From assembly GCA_046520405.1 (NCBI GenBank), contig JBKGHI010000009.1, positions 21,762 through 85,761 of the forward strand: a stretch of DNA of 64,000 bases, in the 5' to 3' direction. Positions 8,076 through 16,257 of the stretch are shown in pieces. The position numbers and the translations under genes are program-made. Under the pieces are notes generated by a model. It was not told the DNA's origin and did not search any database. It worked only from the letters and a program-made list of their open reading frames with translations. Every line of letters begins with the position of its first letter. The first letter of the stretch is position 1. The stretch is from Myxococcus sp046520405 (GTDB lineage: Bacteria > Myxococcota > Myxococcia > Myxococcales > Myxococcaceae).

Positions 8076-10670
8076 TCAGGGGTTGAAGCGCCAGGGCACT
8101 GTGGCGGCGGGGTGGAAGCAGTGCACCTCCGCCGTCGTGCTCGATGGGAGCTCCTGGACGATGCCCGCGCCGTAGCCACGCTGCTGACACCAGGCGCTGA
8201 ACTCCAGCCGGGCCGCGGCGGAGGTCAGGTTGCCCGACGTGGACGCGGGCCCCAGTTGCGTGCGGGGGACGTTCTGGATGAGGCCCGCGTTGAAGCAGGC
8301 CACCCAGGGCCGCGTGGTGAGCTCGAAGAACTGGCCGGAGGTCCAACCCCGGTCCCCGCACCAGCGCCGCGAGGCCGCGCTGCAATGGGTGGACTGCGCC
8401 GCCCGGTCATCCGTGCAGCCGTTGTGCTTGCGCGCGAGCTCCTCGAAGGTGACGGCCAGGCTCTCATGCTGGATGGGGCCACACGCCACGTTCACCGTGT
8501 TGGCGTCCGCGCTCGCGGGCACGCCCATGAGGGAGATGGGCGGACGGTTGCCGACGAGCTGCTGAATCGTCTCCAGGAGGTTCCGCGTGGTGTCGAGCGC
8601 ATGGATGGCACCGCGCTGTGCGCAGACGCGGTGCATGGACACCGTGCACGCCGTGGTGCCCAGGGCCTGCTGGCTGTTGCAGTCCGGGTGCTGCTGGCTC
8701 ATGCCGAACTGGCCCTCGGTGGGGTCTCCCTGGATGGCGGCCTCCTTGCAGTTGGCGCCGTGCGAGGACATGCAGACGGTCCGGTTGGAGCGAGCGTTGC
8801 TGAACAGCCGGACCTCGTCGATGGCGCCCCGGAAGGAGCCCTCGCCATTGGCGGGGCAGACCTGCGTGTTCAGCGCGACGCCCGCGCCCACGGACAGCGC
8901 GCCCGTGCCCAGGCGCATCGTGCCCGGCGCGACGGGGAGCGCGCGCCCGGTGGACACGCCGTTGACGTATTCGTGGAAGGCGCCGGTGACGCCGTCCCAC
9001 GTATAGGCCAGGTGTGTCCAGACGCCGCGAGGGAGCGCGGGGCTGAGGCCCAGGCGCACGCGCTGGCCGTTGATGACGAACGAGGCCTGGACGGTGTGGT
9101 TGGCCTCATAGATGAGGTCCAGCCCGCCGGGCTTCTGCAGGAGGTAACGGTAGGGGTTGCCGGTGCAGCCCTGGTTGATGGCCGGGTCGGGACGCACGGC
9201 GAGCTGCACCGAGAAGCCGCGCACGAAGCCGCCCACGCCGGGAAGGGTGCCGTTGGCGTCCGTGAGGTTCACCGTGAGGGCGCCGCCCCCTGGCAGCACC
9301 AGCGCCTTGCCCTTGCCGTGCGGCTCCCAGAGCGAGCCCGAGGGCGGTCGGGTCGTCGCGTTGTCGGCGGAGATGCTCGCGGTGCCCGTCACCGTGCCGG
9401 TGAAGAAGCGGCCCGACAGGTCTGGCGTCTTCGTCAGGTCGTAGTCGCCGGCCCGGTTGACCATCTCATTCATGGGCAGGAAGAGCACCTGGAAGGGGCT
9501 GGTCAAATCGCCGACGTCGACCTCGTTGTAGTCCCGCGTGTTGCTGCCGAAGAGCGGGAGCACGTCGTGCGTCTTGGTGGCGGGCAGGTAGTGCTGCGCA
9601 TTGCTGGAGCCCGGCGGGAAGTTCTGTGACGGGTGGCGCTCCTGCTCCAGGTTCCACATGGGGCTGGAATAGAAGAGGTGCCCCATGTCGCTGCGGTCCG
9701 TGTTGATGGCGCCGTCGATGTGGTACGCGGTGAAGTTCGTGTCCGCGCCAATCAAGCTGACGGCTTCGCGTCGCGCGCCGTCCGTGTAGCGCACCGCCGT
9801 GTAGAGGACGTTGCGGCCCTCGTGGTCCACCCAGGCGTAGGCGCCGCGGATGAGCGTGCTCGCGGTGGCGGTGTTGCCGAAGGCTTCACCGGTGGCGGCC
9901 TTCAGCGGCTGCCATGCCAGGGGGTAGCGCTTGAGGTCCGGGTTCGGGTCATTGAACATCATCGACAGCGGGCGCGGGTCGCTCCAGCCCGAGGCCGCGC
10001 ACGGCGTCGGGTTGTACGAATACATGAGGTAGTCGATGGTGCCGTTGTTCTGCGGGCCGCCCTGGTAGACGAAGAGGCGGCCATCGGATGTCATCGACGG
10101 CTCGATGCCCCGGATGCTCGCGCCGCTGACGGTGGTGAGCGGCTCCAGGTTGCCGGTGGTGAACGAAGAGATGTCCGCCTGCGGCGTGAAGGGCTGCGAG
10201 ACGCGGACGTCGATGGGCCGGCGCCGGAAGACGTTGGGGCCGTTGAACATCCGCGAATCGAAGACGTAGGGCGTGTACACGGCCAGGCCGCCGGACAGCG
10301 TGTACGGCGCCGCGGGGTTGGGAAAGCAGAAGGTCAGCGCATTCTCCCCGTTCCTCACGAAGGTGCTGCGGCCCGCGGAGAAGGTGCCCGCGAAGTTGGG
10401 CTTGCCCTCACTGTCGTAGGTGAGGGCTTCCGGGCGGAACACCCGCGCTTGCCACGTCGTCTGGTCGTTGGCGTGGTCCTCGCGAATGTTGCCGATGAAG
10501 ATGCGGCCGTCCAACGTGGAGGAGTGGCCGTTGGCGCCGTAGACGTCGGTGATGCGCGTGTTCACCAAGGATGGCCGCTCCGCCGCCATGGCTTCCAAGG
10601 GGGACAGCAGGGGGAGGGTCAGCAGCGGTGCCGCGAGGACCGCGAGCACGGGGCGGGCATGAGGGGGCAT
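8076..10670 (-). CDS. Secreted LamG (concanavalin A-like) domain protein with Cys-rich C-terminus
   Basis: The ATG at 10670 is chosen because AGGAG lies 6 bases upstream and it gives a clear signal peptide (Ala/Leu core ending near EAMAAERP). The product has 864 residues. Residues 30 to about 470 contain scattered Asp/Asn/Gly-rich segments and no domain I can name. At about 490-690 there is a LamG/concanavalin A-like fold: a VWTHLAYTWDG strand, VNG, and a closing GAIDEVRLFSNAR motif. The C-terminal 200 or so residues hold repeated Cys-containing modules (for example CSAASRRWCGDRGW and CTVSMHRVCAQRG), probably disulfide-linked. It is likely exported to the cell surface or medium and binds glycan or protein. 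It is divergent from the sulfate transport operon and shares a 120-base intergenic region with it. No catalytic motif was recognised. Confidence 0.75.
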   Translation of the reverse strand: MPPHARPVLAVLAAPLLTLPLLSPLEAMAAERPSLVNTRITDVYGANGHSSTLDGRIFIGNIREDHANDQTTWQARVFRPEALTYDSEGKPNFAGTFSAGRSTFVRNGENALTFCFPNPAAPYTLSGGLAVYTPYVFDSRMFNGPNVFRRRPIDVRVSQPFTPQADISSFTTGNLEPLTTVSGASIRGIEPSMTSDGRLFVYQGGPQNNGTIDYLMYSYNPTPCAASGWSDPRPLSMMFNDPNPDLKRYPLAWQPLKAATGEAFGNTATASTLIRGAYAWVDHEGRNVLYTAVRYTDGARREAVSLIGADTNFTAYHIDGAINTDRSDMGHLFYSSPMWNLEQERHPSQNFPPGSSNAQHYLPATKTHDVLPLFGSNTRDYNEVDVGDLTSPFQVLFLPMNEMVNRAGDYDLTKTPDLSGRFFTGTVTGTASISADNATTRPPSGSLWEPHGKGKALVLPGGGALTVNLTDANGTLPGVGGFVRGFSVQLAVRPDPAINQGCTGNPYRYLLQKPGGLDLIYEANHTVQASFVINGQRVRLGLSPALPRGVWTHLAYTWDGVTGAFHEYVNGVSTGRALPVAPGTMRLGTGALSVGAGVALNTQVCPANGEGSFRGAIDEVRLFSNARSNRTVCMSSHGANCKEAAIQGDPTEGQFGMSQQHPDCNSQQALGTTACTVSMHRVCAQRGAIHALDTTRNLLETIQQLVGNRPPISLMGVPASADANTVNVACGPIQHESLAVTFEELARKHNGCTDDRAAQSTHCSAASRRWCGDRGWTSGQFFELTTRPWVACFNAGLIQNVPRTQLGPASTSGNLTSAAARLEFSAWCQQRGYGAGIVQELPSSTTAEVHCFHPAATVPWRFNP

Positions 10671-10749
10671 GGGACTCCTGGGGGAGGAAATGGGGAAGTC
10701 ATGATATTCAAGTTTTGCTGTGAGGGCGTGTAGGGCCCGGGCGGTTGCG

Positions 10750-10779
10750 TTGACATCCCCGCGGGCGCCGGGGCATCGT
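10750..10779 (+). promoter_or_regulatory. Possible sigma-70 type promoter of the cys leader and operon
   Basis: TTGACA at 10750-10755 is a perfect -35 hexamer. About 18 bases later a weak -10 (CATCGT, 10774-10779) would start transcription at about 10786. The leader ATG at 10790 would then be almost leaderless. The -35 is convincing; the -10 is poor. Confidence 0.4.
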
Positions 10780-10789
10780 GAGGGGACTG

Positions 10790-10864
10790 ATGACGCGCTC
10801 GCCCCACCAGACGTGTTGCTGCTGTCCGGCATCCGCGGTGGGCGTCCGTCCGCCAGTGGCCTGA
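10790..10864 (+). CDS. Polycysteine leader peptide (24 aa) of the sulfate transport operon
   Basis: This short ORF begins MTRSPHQT, then has four consecutive Cys codons (TGT TGC TGC TGT, 10814-10825), then PASAVGVRPPVA and TGA. GAGGGG at 10780-10785 is a plausible ribosome binding site. Cys is rare in this proteome, so four in a row directly upstream of sulfate uptake genes, with a terminator 24 bases after the stop, strongly suggests an attenuation leader. A ribosome lacking Cys-tRNA would stall on these codons and leave the antiterminator strand free. Polycysteine leaders with this role are known from mycobacteria; I do not know of one described in myxobacteria. The peptide itself probably has no other function. 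Confidence 0.8.
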   Translation: MTRSPHQTCCCCPASAVGVRPPVA

Positions 10865-10899
10865 GTGCCCTGGCTGAGTTGTTCCGGAAAGCCCACTGC
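10835..10899 (+). promoter_or_regulatory. Antiterminator pairing of the cysteine attenuator
   Basis: GCGGTGGGC (10835-10843), just downstream of the Cys codons, is complementary over 9 positions (one G-U) to GCCCACTGC (10891-10899), which is most of the 5' arm of the terminator. The two structures exclude each other. A ribosome stalled on the Cys codons would leave 10835-10843 exposed; a ribosome reaching the stop codon would cover it or pass it and let the terminator form. Confidence 0.7.
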
Positions 10900-10919
10900 C
10901 CGCGAGGGAGTGGGCTTTT
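10888..10919 (+). terminator. Intrinsic terminator of the cysteine attenuator
   Basis: AAAGCCCACT (10888-10897) pairs perfectly over 10 bp with AGTGGGCTTT (10909-10918). Inside the loop, CCC and GGG can pair around a GCGA tetraloop. The 3' arm runs into TTTT. It lies between the leader stop (10864) and the sbp start (10960), so it can only act as a conditional terminator for the operon. Confidence 0.8.
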
Positions 10920-10959
10920 GACTTTCTCGCGGGCCCCCTGTTTCACCTTGAGGTCCCGC

Positions 10960-12006
10960 ATGGAAGGTCACGCGCTGTTGCGCGCCAGGAACTGGATGCC
11001 GTTGGCCCTGCTGCTCTCCGTGGCGGGCTGTTCGCGCTCCTCCGGTGAGGCGCCATCCGACGGAGCGCTGACGCTGCTCAACGTCTCGTACGACCCCACG
11101 CGGGAGCTCTACGAGGACCTCAACGTCGCCTTCGCGAAGCACTGGGCGGCGACCCACGGCCAGCGGGTGTCCATCCAGCAGTCCCACGGAGGTTCCGGCA
11201 AGCAGGCCCGGTCCGTCATCGAAGGACTCCGGGCGGACGTGGTGACGCTGGCGCTCGCGTACGACGTGGACATGCTGCACGAGAAGGCGCAGCTCGTCCC
11301 GGCGGACTGGCAGGCCCGGTTGCCCCACAACAGCGCGCCCTACACGTCCACCATCGTCTTCGTGGTGCGTCAGGGCAACCCGAAGGCCATTCGCGACTGG
11401 GACGACCTGGTGCGCGAGGACGTCACCGTCATCACCCCGAACCCGAAGACGTCGGGCGGCGCGCGGTGGAACTACCTGGCCGCGTGGGGACAGGCGCTCC
11501 GAGGCGAGGGCGGCAGCGAGGCCCGGGCCCAGGCGTACGTGGAGAAGTTGTTCCACAACGTGCCCGTGCTCGACTCGGGCGCGCGGGGCGCCACCACCAC
11601 CTTCGCGGAGCGCGGCCTGGGGGACGTGCTCCTCGCGTGGGAGAACGAGGCCTTCCTCCTCACCCGCGAGGTGGGGAAGGAGCGGTTCGAGATTGTCATT
11701 CCCTCGGTGAGCATCCTCGCCGAGCCGCCCGTCGCCGTGGTGGACCACAACGTGGACCGCAAGGGCACACGCGCCGTGGCGCAGGCGTACCTGGCGTACC
11801 TCTATTCGGAGGAGGGCCAGGAGATTGCCGCGCGGCACCACTTCCGGCCGCGCTTGGAGGCGGTGGCTACGAAGCACGCGGCCGACTTTCCCGGCCTGAA
11901 GCGCCTCACGCTGGCGGAGGTCGCGGGCGACTGGCGACGGGCGCAGGCGACGCACTTCGCGGACGGCGGCGTCTTCGACCGCATCTACGCGCCTCGCGCG
12001 GACTGA
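10960..12006 (+). CDS. sbp: Sulfate/thiosulfate-binding lipoprotein of an ABC transporter
   Basis: The protein has 348 residues from the ATG at 10960, with GAGG 7 bases upstream. The N-terminus carries a lipoprotein signal with lipobox SVAGC. The mature part shows the family hallmarks: LLNVSYDPTRELYEDLN at the start, the HGGSGKQARSVIEGL sulfate-binding segment, and ADVVTLALAYDVDML. It delivers sulfate to the CysTW permease. It is the first structural gene of sbp-cysT-cysW-cysA, with 12 bases or fewer (or overlaps) between genes. Expression is probably set by the cysteine attenuator upstream. Anchoring by lipid is typical of some delta-proteobacterial and Gram-positive homologues and differs from soluble E. 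coli Sbp/CysP. Whether it prefers sulfate or thiosulfate cannot be told. Confidence 0.92.
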   Translation: MEGHALLRARNWMPLALLLSVAGCSRSSGEAPSDGALTLLNVSYDPTRELYEDLNVAFAKHWAATHGQRVSIQQSHGGSGKQARSVIEGLRADVVTLALAYDVDMLHEKAQLVPADWQARLPHNSAPYTSTIVFVVRQGNPKAIRDWDDLVREDVTVITPNPKTSGGARWNYLAAWGQALRGEGGSEARAQAYVEKLFHNVPVLDSGARGATTTFAERGLGDVLLAWENEAFLLTREVGKERFEIVIPSVSILAEPPVAVVDHNVDRKGTRAVAQAYLAYLYSEEGQEIAARHHFRPRLEAVATKHAADFPGLKRLTLAEVAGDWRRAQATHFADGGVFDRIYAPRAD

Positions 12007-12018
12007 GGACCTGGCGCC

Positions 12019-12861
12019 ATGTCCCGTCCTTCTCGCCACCGGGTGCTCCCGGGGTTCCGTCTGTCGCTGGGCTTCAGTTGGTTCTACCTGGGTCTCATCG
12101 TCCTGATTCCGCTGTCGAGCCTCTTCCTGCGGACCTTCTCCCTGAGCTGGGAGGAGTTCTGGGGCACCGTGACGACGCCGCGCGCGTTGGCGGCGTACCG
12201 GCTCAGCTTTGGCGCCTCGCTGGCCGCGGCCCTGGCCAACGTCGTCTTCGGCCTGCTGGTCGCCTGGGTGCTGGTGCGCTACCGCTTCCCGGGGCGTGAC
12301 GTGCTGGAGTCCCTGGTGGACCTGCCCTTCGCGCTGCCCACCGCCGTGGCGGGCCTCACGCTCACGACGCTGTTCTCCGCGAAGGGCTGGTACGGCCAGC
12401 ACCTGGAGGCGCTGGGCATCAAGGTGGCCTACACGTCCGTGGGTGTGGCCATCGCGCTGACTTTCATCGGGCTGCCCTTCGTGGTGCGCACCGTGCAACC
12501 CGTGCTGGAGGACATCGACGTGGACGTGGAGGAGGCCGCGGCCACGCTGGGCGCGTCCCCGTGGCAGACGTTCCGGTGCGTCCTCTTCCCCGCGCTCTTT
12601 CCCGCGCTGCTCAGCGGCTTCACGCTCGCCTTCGCGCGCGCCCTGGGCGAGTACGGCTCCGTGGTCTTCATCTCCGGCAACATGCCGCTGCGCACGGAGA
12701 TTGTTCCGCTGCTCATCATCACCCGGCTGGAGCAGTACGACTACGCGGGCGCGACGGCCATCGCCATCGTCATGCTGGGGGCGTCGTTCTCGCTGCTGCT
12801 GGCCGTCAACCTGCTCCATCGCTGGAGCCAACGCAGGCTGGAAGCCCGTCCGGGAGCGTGA
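12019..12861 (+). CDS. cysT: Sulfate ABC transporter permease CysT (CysU)
   Basis: The 280-residue integral membrane protein has about six transmembrane helices. The EAA loop (VEEAAATLGASPWQTFRCVLFP) contacts the CysA ATPase. DLPFALPTAVAGLTL and ALGEYGSVVFISGNMP are typical of CysT. It follows sbp by 12 bases and precedes cysW by 5. Length and order match the family. Confidence 0.94.
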   Translation: MSRPSRHRVLPGFRLSLGFSWFYLGLIVLIPLSSLFLRTFSLSWEEFWGTVTTPRALAAYRLSFGASLAAALANVVFGLLVAWVLVRYRFPGRDVLESLVDLPFALPTAVAGLTLTTLFSAKGWYGQHLEALGIKVAYTSVGVAIALTFIGLPFVVRTVQPVLEDIDVDVEEAAATLGASPWQTFRCVLFPALFPALLSGFTLAFARALGEYGSVVFISGNMPLRTEIVPLLIITRLEQYDYAGATAIAIVMLGASFSLLLAVNLLHRWSQRRLEARPGA

Positions 12862-12866
12862 GCGCC

Positions 12867-13715
12867 ATGCATCCATCCACCCTTGCCGTGCGCCGACGCG
12901 CTCGCGGACTGAGCGGCCCGGCGTTCGTCCGCTGGGGCCTCATTGGCGCGGCGGTGTTGCTGCTGGGCGTCTTCCTCGTCGTCCCGCTGGTGGCCGTCTT
13001 CACCTTCGCCTTCCAGAAGGGCTGGGAGGCCTATGTCGCCGCGCTGACGCACCCGACGGCGCTGGCGGCCATGCGGCTGACGCTGCTGGCCGCGGCCATC
13101 GCCGTGCCCTTCAACCTCGTCTTCGGGTTGGCGGCGTCGTGGCTCATCGCCCGGTTCCAGTTCCGCGGCCGCTCGTTGTTGATGACGCTCATCGACCTGC
13201 CCTTCAGCGTGTCTCCCGTCATCGCGGGGCTCATCTTCGTGCTGCTCTTCGGCCGGCAGGGCTGGCTGGGGCCGTGGCTGTTGGACCATGACGTGCGCGT
13301 CATCTTCGCCGTGCCCGGCATCGTCCTGGCCACGGTGTTCGTCACCTTCCCCTTCGTCGCGCGCGAGGTGCTGCCCGTCATGGAGGCGCAGGGGAGTGAC
13401 GAGGAGGAGGCGGCGCTGACGCTGGGCGCGAGCGGCTGGCGCACCTTCCTGAGCGTCACGCTGCCGAAGGTGAAGTGGGGCGTGTTGTACGGCGTCATCC
13501 TGTGCAACGCGCGCGCGATGGGCGAGTTCGGCGCCGTGTCCGTGGTGTCCGGCCACGTGCGCGGCGTGACGACCACGCTGCCGCTGCACGCGGAGATTCT
13601 CTACAACGAGTACGACCTGGCGGGGGCCTTCGCCGTGGCGTCGCTGCTGACGCTGCTCGCGCTCGTGACGTTGGTGGTGAAGAAGTTCGTGGAGTGGAGG
13701 AGTCAGCCGTCATGA
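12867..13715 (+). CDS. cysW: Sulfate ABC transporter permease CysW
   Basis: The 282-residue permease has an N-terminal Arg-rich cytoplasmic segment and about six membrane helices. DLPFSVSPVIAGLIFVLLFG and the EAA loop EEEAALTLGASGWRTFL are diagnostic of CysW. The ending NARAMGEFGAVSVVSGH also fits. The ATG at 12867 is chosen over in-frame upstream codons because those lie inside cysT. Its stop overlaps the cysA start (ATGA), implying translational coupling. Confidence 0.94.
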   Translation: MHPSTLAVRRRARGLSGPAFVRWGLIGAAVLLLGVFLVVPLVAVFTFAFQKGWEAYVAALTHPTALAAMRLTLLAAAIAVPFNLVFGLAASWLIARFQFRGRSLLMTLIDLPFSVSPVIAGLIFVLLFGRQGWLGPWLLDHDVRVIFAVPGIVLATVFVTFPFVAREVLPVMEAQGSDEEEAALTLGASGWRTFLSVTLPKVKWGVLYGVILCNARAMGEFGAVSVVSGHVRGVTTTLPLHAEILYNEYDLAGAFAVASLLTLLALVTLVVKKFVEWRSQPS

Positions 13716-14779
13716 GCATCGTCGTCGAGCAGCTCGCCCGCCGGTTCAATCCGGGCGGCAGTCCCGCCGTCTCCGGGGTGTCCTTCCAGGCGCCTCCGGG
13801 GGCCATCACCTCGCTGCTGGGGCCCTCCGGCGCGGGCAAGTCCACGCTGCTGCGGCTCATCGCGGGGCTGGAGATTCCCGACGAAGGCCGCGTCCTCATC
13901 GACGGCGTGGACTGTACCCACATGCCCGTGCAGCAACGCGGCGTGGGCGTCGTCTTCCAGAGCTACGCGCTCTTCAAGCACCTCACGGTGCGGCAGAACG
14001 TGGCCTTCGGCCTGGAGATACGCCGCACGCCCAAGGCGGAGCGCGAGGCCCGCGTGGACGAGATGCTCCGCATGGTGCAACTGGAGCACCTGGGCGGCCG
14101 CTATCCCGGACAGCTCTCGGGCGGACAGCGGCAGCGCGTGGCGTTCGCGCGAGCCCTGGCCATCCGCCCCCGTGTGCTGCTGCTGGACGAACCCTTTGGC
14201 GCGCTGGACACGCGGGTTCGCGAGGAGCTGCGGGAGTGGCTCCATGACCTGCATGCGCGCACGCGGTTGACGACGCTGCTGGTGACCCATGACCAGCAGG
14301 AGGCCCTGGAGATTTCCCAGCACGTGGTGGTGCTGGGCGAAGGCCGCGTGGCGCAGGCAGGCTCGCCGTCGGACATCTACGACAGGCCCGCGTCGCCTTT
14401 CGTCGCCTCGTTCATCGGCGGCGCCAGCGTGCTGCGTGGCCACGTCCAGGCGGGCAGGGCGGCCATGGGGGCGCTGTCCATGGCCGCGCCCCCCGCCGCG
14501 CGCGAGGGCGAACCGGTGCAGGCCTTCGTCCGTCCCCATGACATCAAGCTGGAGAAGGCGCTGACGGGCGCGGCGAGCGCGTCCACCGCCACCGGTCGTG
14601 TCGAGCGCCTCAAGCCCGTTGGAGGTTACGTGAAGGTGTTCCTCCGCCTGCCCAGCGGAGACGAAGTCACCGTGGAAGTGCCTCGCTCCGAGTTCGACGC
14701 GCTGGGCGTGGCGGAGGGCGACTCCGTTCGCGCCGACGTCCGGAGCGCCACCGTTTTCGTGGGGGACTACTCCATCTAG
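13712..14779 (+). CDS. cysA: Sulfate/thiosulfate import ATP-binding protein CysA
   Basis: The 355-residue ABC ATPase has Walker A GPSGAGKST (about 38), Q-loop VVFQSYALF, signature LSGGQRQRVAFARAL, Walker B VLLLDEPFGALD and H-loop LLVTHDQQEAL. A C-terminal TOBE-type regulatory domain of about 110 residues follows. It energises sulfate import through CysTW. It overlaps cysW by 4 bases and is the last gene of the operon. Confidence 0.95.
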   Translation: MSIVVEQLARRFNPGGSPAVSGVSFQAPPGAITSLLGPSGAGKSTLLRLIAGLEIPDEGRVLIDGVDCTHMPVQQRGVGVVFQSYALFKHLTVRQNVAFGLEIRRTPKAEREARVDEMLRMVQLEHLGGRYPGQLSGGQRQRVAFARALAIRPRVLLLDEPFGALDTRVREELREWLHDLHARTRLTTLLVTHDQQEALEISQHVVVLGEGRVAQAGSPSDIYDRPASPFVASFIGGASVLRGHVQAGRAAMGALSMAAPPAAREGEPVQAFVRPHDIKLEKALTGAASASTATGRVERLKPVGGYVKVFLRLPSGDEVTVEVPRSEFDALGVAEGDSVRADVRSATVFVGDYSI

Positions 14780-14847
14780 GTCTGAAGTCTTGAAAATCTT
14801 ATATTTCCGTGAAATCCGTTTGATACAAGAGAGAGGGCGGCTATGTC

Positions 14848-14866
14848 CCAGGGGGAACCCCCCTGG
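14848..14866 (+). promoter_or_regulatory. Hairpin overlapping the ribosome binding site of the GH16 gene
   Basis: CCAGGGGG (14848-14855) pairs with CCCCCTGG (14859-14866) around a 3-base loop. The 3' end of the stem contains the GG of the ribosome binding site GGAG (14865-14868), 6 bases before the ATG at 14875. The stem could limit ribosome access. The preceding 14780-14845 is unusually AT-rich for this genome and probably holds the promoter, but I could not place a convincing -35/-10 pair. Confidence 0.4.
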
Positions 14867-14874
14867 AGTGAGAC

Positions 14875-16239
14875 ATGCACAGACGACACGCGTTGCGTTC
14901 GATGTTGGTGGTCGCGAGCAGCCTGACGTTGCTGGGTGGCTGTTCTCCCGAGTCCGAGGTCGCCGAGCCGGAAGCCCTTCCCCTGGCGAGCCAGGAGCAA
15001 GGTGAGCGGGCCTATGATCCTGGGGCGGGCTGGAACCTGGCGTGGCAGGACGACTTCAACGGCAGCAGCCTCAACGGCGCCCACTGGACGGTGCTGACGA
15101 GCAACTTCGACCCCGTCACCAACAACTGCAACTTCGGCACGGGGGAGCTGGAGTACCCCCGCGCGCAGAACGTCACCGTCGCGGGCGGCAAGCTCATCCT
15201 CACGGCGCAGCGGACGTCGGACGCGCCCATGGACTCGCGCTGCACGGGGTACGGGCCGCGTTCGTACTACTCCGGCCGCATCCACTCGAAGGGCAAGGTG
15301 GAGCGCCGCTACGGCAAGCTGGTGGCCAGCATCAAGGTCCCCTCCGGCTGGGGCATGTGGCCAGCGTTCTGGACGCTGGGCGCGAACATCTCCAACGTCG
15401 GGTGGCCCCGGAGCGGTGAAATCGACATCCTCGAGTGGCACGCCAACGAGGCCTCGTGGATGAAGTCCGCCGCGCACTACTTCGCCAACGGCGGGCAGCA
15501 GAGCTGGGGCACCGGCGCCAACCGCGGCTACAGCGTCGCGGATGCCTTCCACACGTACGAGGTGGAGTGGTCGGCGAACCAGATGATCTTCCGGCTGGAT
15601 GGCCAGATTCAGGGGAACGTCTTCAACCACAATGAGCCCGCCTTCCAGCAGAACCACTACATCCTCCTCAACCTCGCCCTGGGCGGGAACTGGTACGGCC
15701 ACCCGCACCCGGACCAGATTGGCCTGCCCTGGGGCCAGACGAAGACCATGGAGGTGGAGTGGGTGCGCTGGTACGACCGGGGCGCCACGACGCCCACGGC
15801 GCTCACCAACCCCAGCTTCGAGAATGGCATGACGGGCTGGTCCACCTGGAGCCCCAACGGCACGGAGGCCGCGGACTTCAGCGAGACGCATGGCGGAGCC
15901 CGCACGGGCGCCTACCACCTGACGCACTGGACCAACAACACGCCCTTCGAGGTGTGGACGTACCAGCAGAAGTCCGGCTTGCCGTCGGGCAACTACCGCG
16001 TCCGTGCGTGGGTGCGGAAGAGCGGGGCCTATGACATCGCGCGCCTCCAGGCGAAGACGTGCGGTGAGTGCGCGCCCGTCTTCACCAACCTGGGCAACTA
16101 CGGCGGCTGGACGCTGGTGGAGACGCCGCCCATCAACGTGACGGGGGGCTTCCTGGAGCTGGGCTTCCACACCCGCGCCACGACGGGCAACTCCGCCAAC
16201 TTCATCCACATGGAGGACGTGGAGCTCATCCGCCTCTAG
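14875..16239 (+). CDS. GH16 beta-glucanase-like lipoprotein with C-terminal carbohydrate-binding domain
   Basis: The 454-residue protein has a lipoprotein signal (LTLLGGCS). A GH16 domain spans about residues 45-305. It begins WNLAWQDDFNG and contains the catalytic signature GEIDILEW (Glu nucleophile, Asp, Glu acid/base all present) and WPAFWTLG. The C-terminal 140 residues start NPSFENGMTGWSTW, typical of CBM4/9- or galactose-binding-like beta-sandwich modules. It probably cleaves beta-1,3 or beta-1,3-1,4 glucans at the cell surface, useful for a predator of fungi. The exact substrate cannot be read from the sequence. It is monocistronic and convergent with the TlpA-like gene. Confidence 0.9.
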   Translation: MHRRHALRSMLVVASSLTLLGGCSPESEVAEPEALPLASQEQGERAYDPGAGWNLAWQDDFNGSSLNGAHWTVLTSNFDPVTNNCNFGTGELEYPRAQNVTVAGGKLILTAQRTSDAPMDSRCTGYGPRSYYSGRIHSKGKVERRYGKLVASIKVPSGWGMWPAFWTLGANISNVGWPRSGEIDILEWHANEASWMKSAAHYFANGGQQSWGTGANRGYSVADAFHTYEVEWSANQMIFRLDGQIQGNVFNHNEPAFQQNHYILLNLALGGNWYGHPHPDQIGLPWGQTKTMEVEWVRWYDRGATTPTALTNPSFENGMTGWSTWSPNGTEAADFSETHGGARTGAYHLTHWTNNTPFEVWTYQQKSGLPSGNYRVRAWVRKSGAYDIARLQAKTCGECAPVFTNLGNYGGWTLVETPPINVTGGFLELGFHTRATTGNSANFIHMEDVELIRL

Positions 16240-16257
16240 GCGCGGCGTGAGCCAGGG

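Noticed and set aside
10708..12876. 722-codon frame on the minus strand across the cys operon
   Set aside because: Lies antisense to sbp and cysT, which have clear family motifs and ribosome sites.
14790..14805. TTGAAA and TATATT as a promoter for the GH16 gene
   Set aside because: The hexamers are only 4 bases apart, so they cannot form one promoter.
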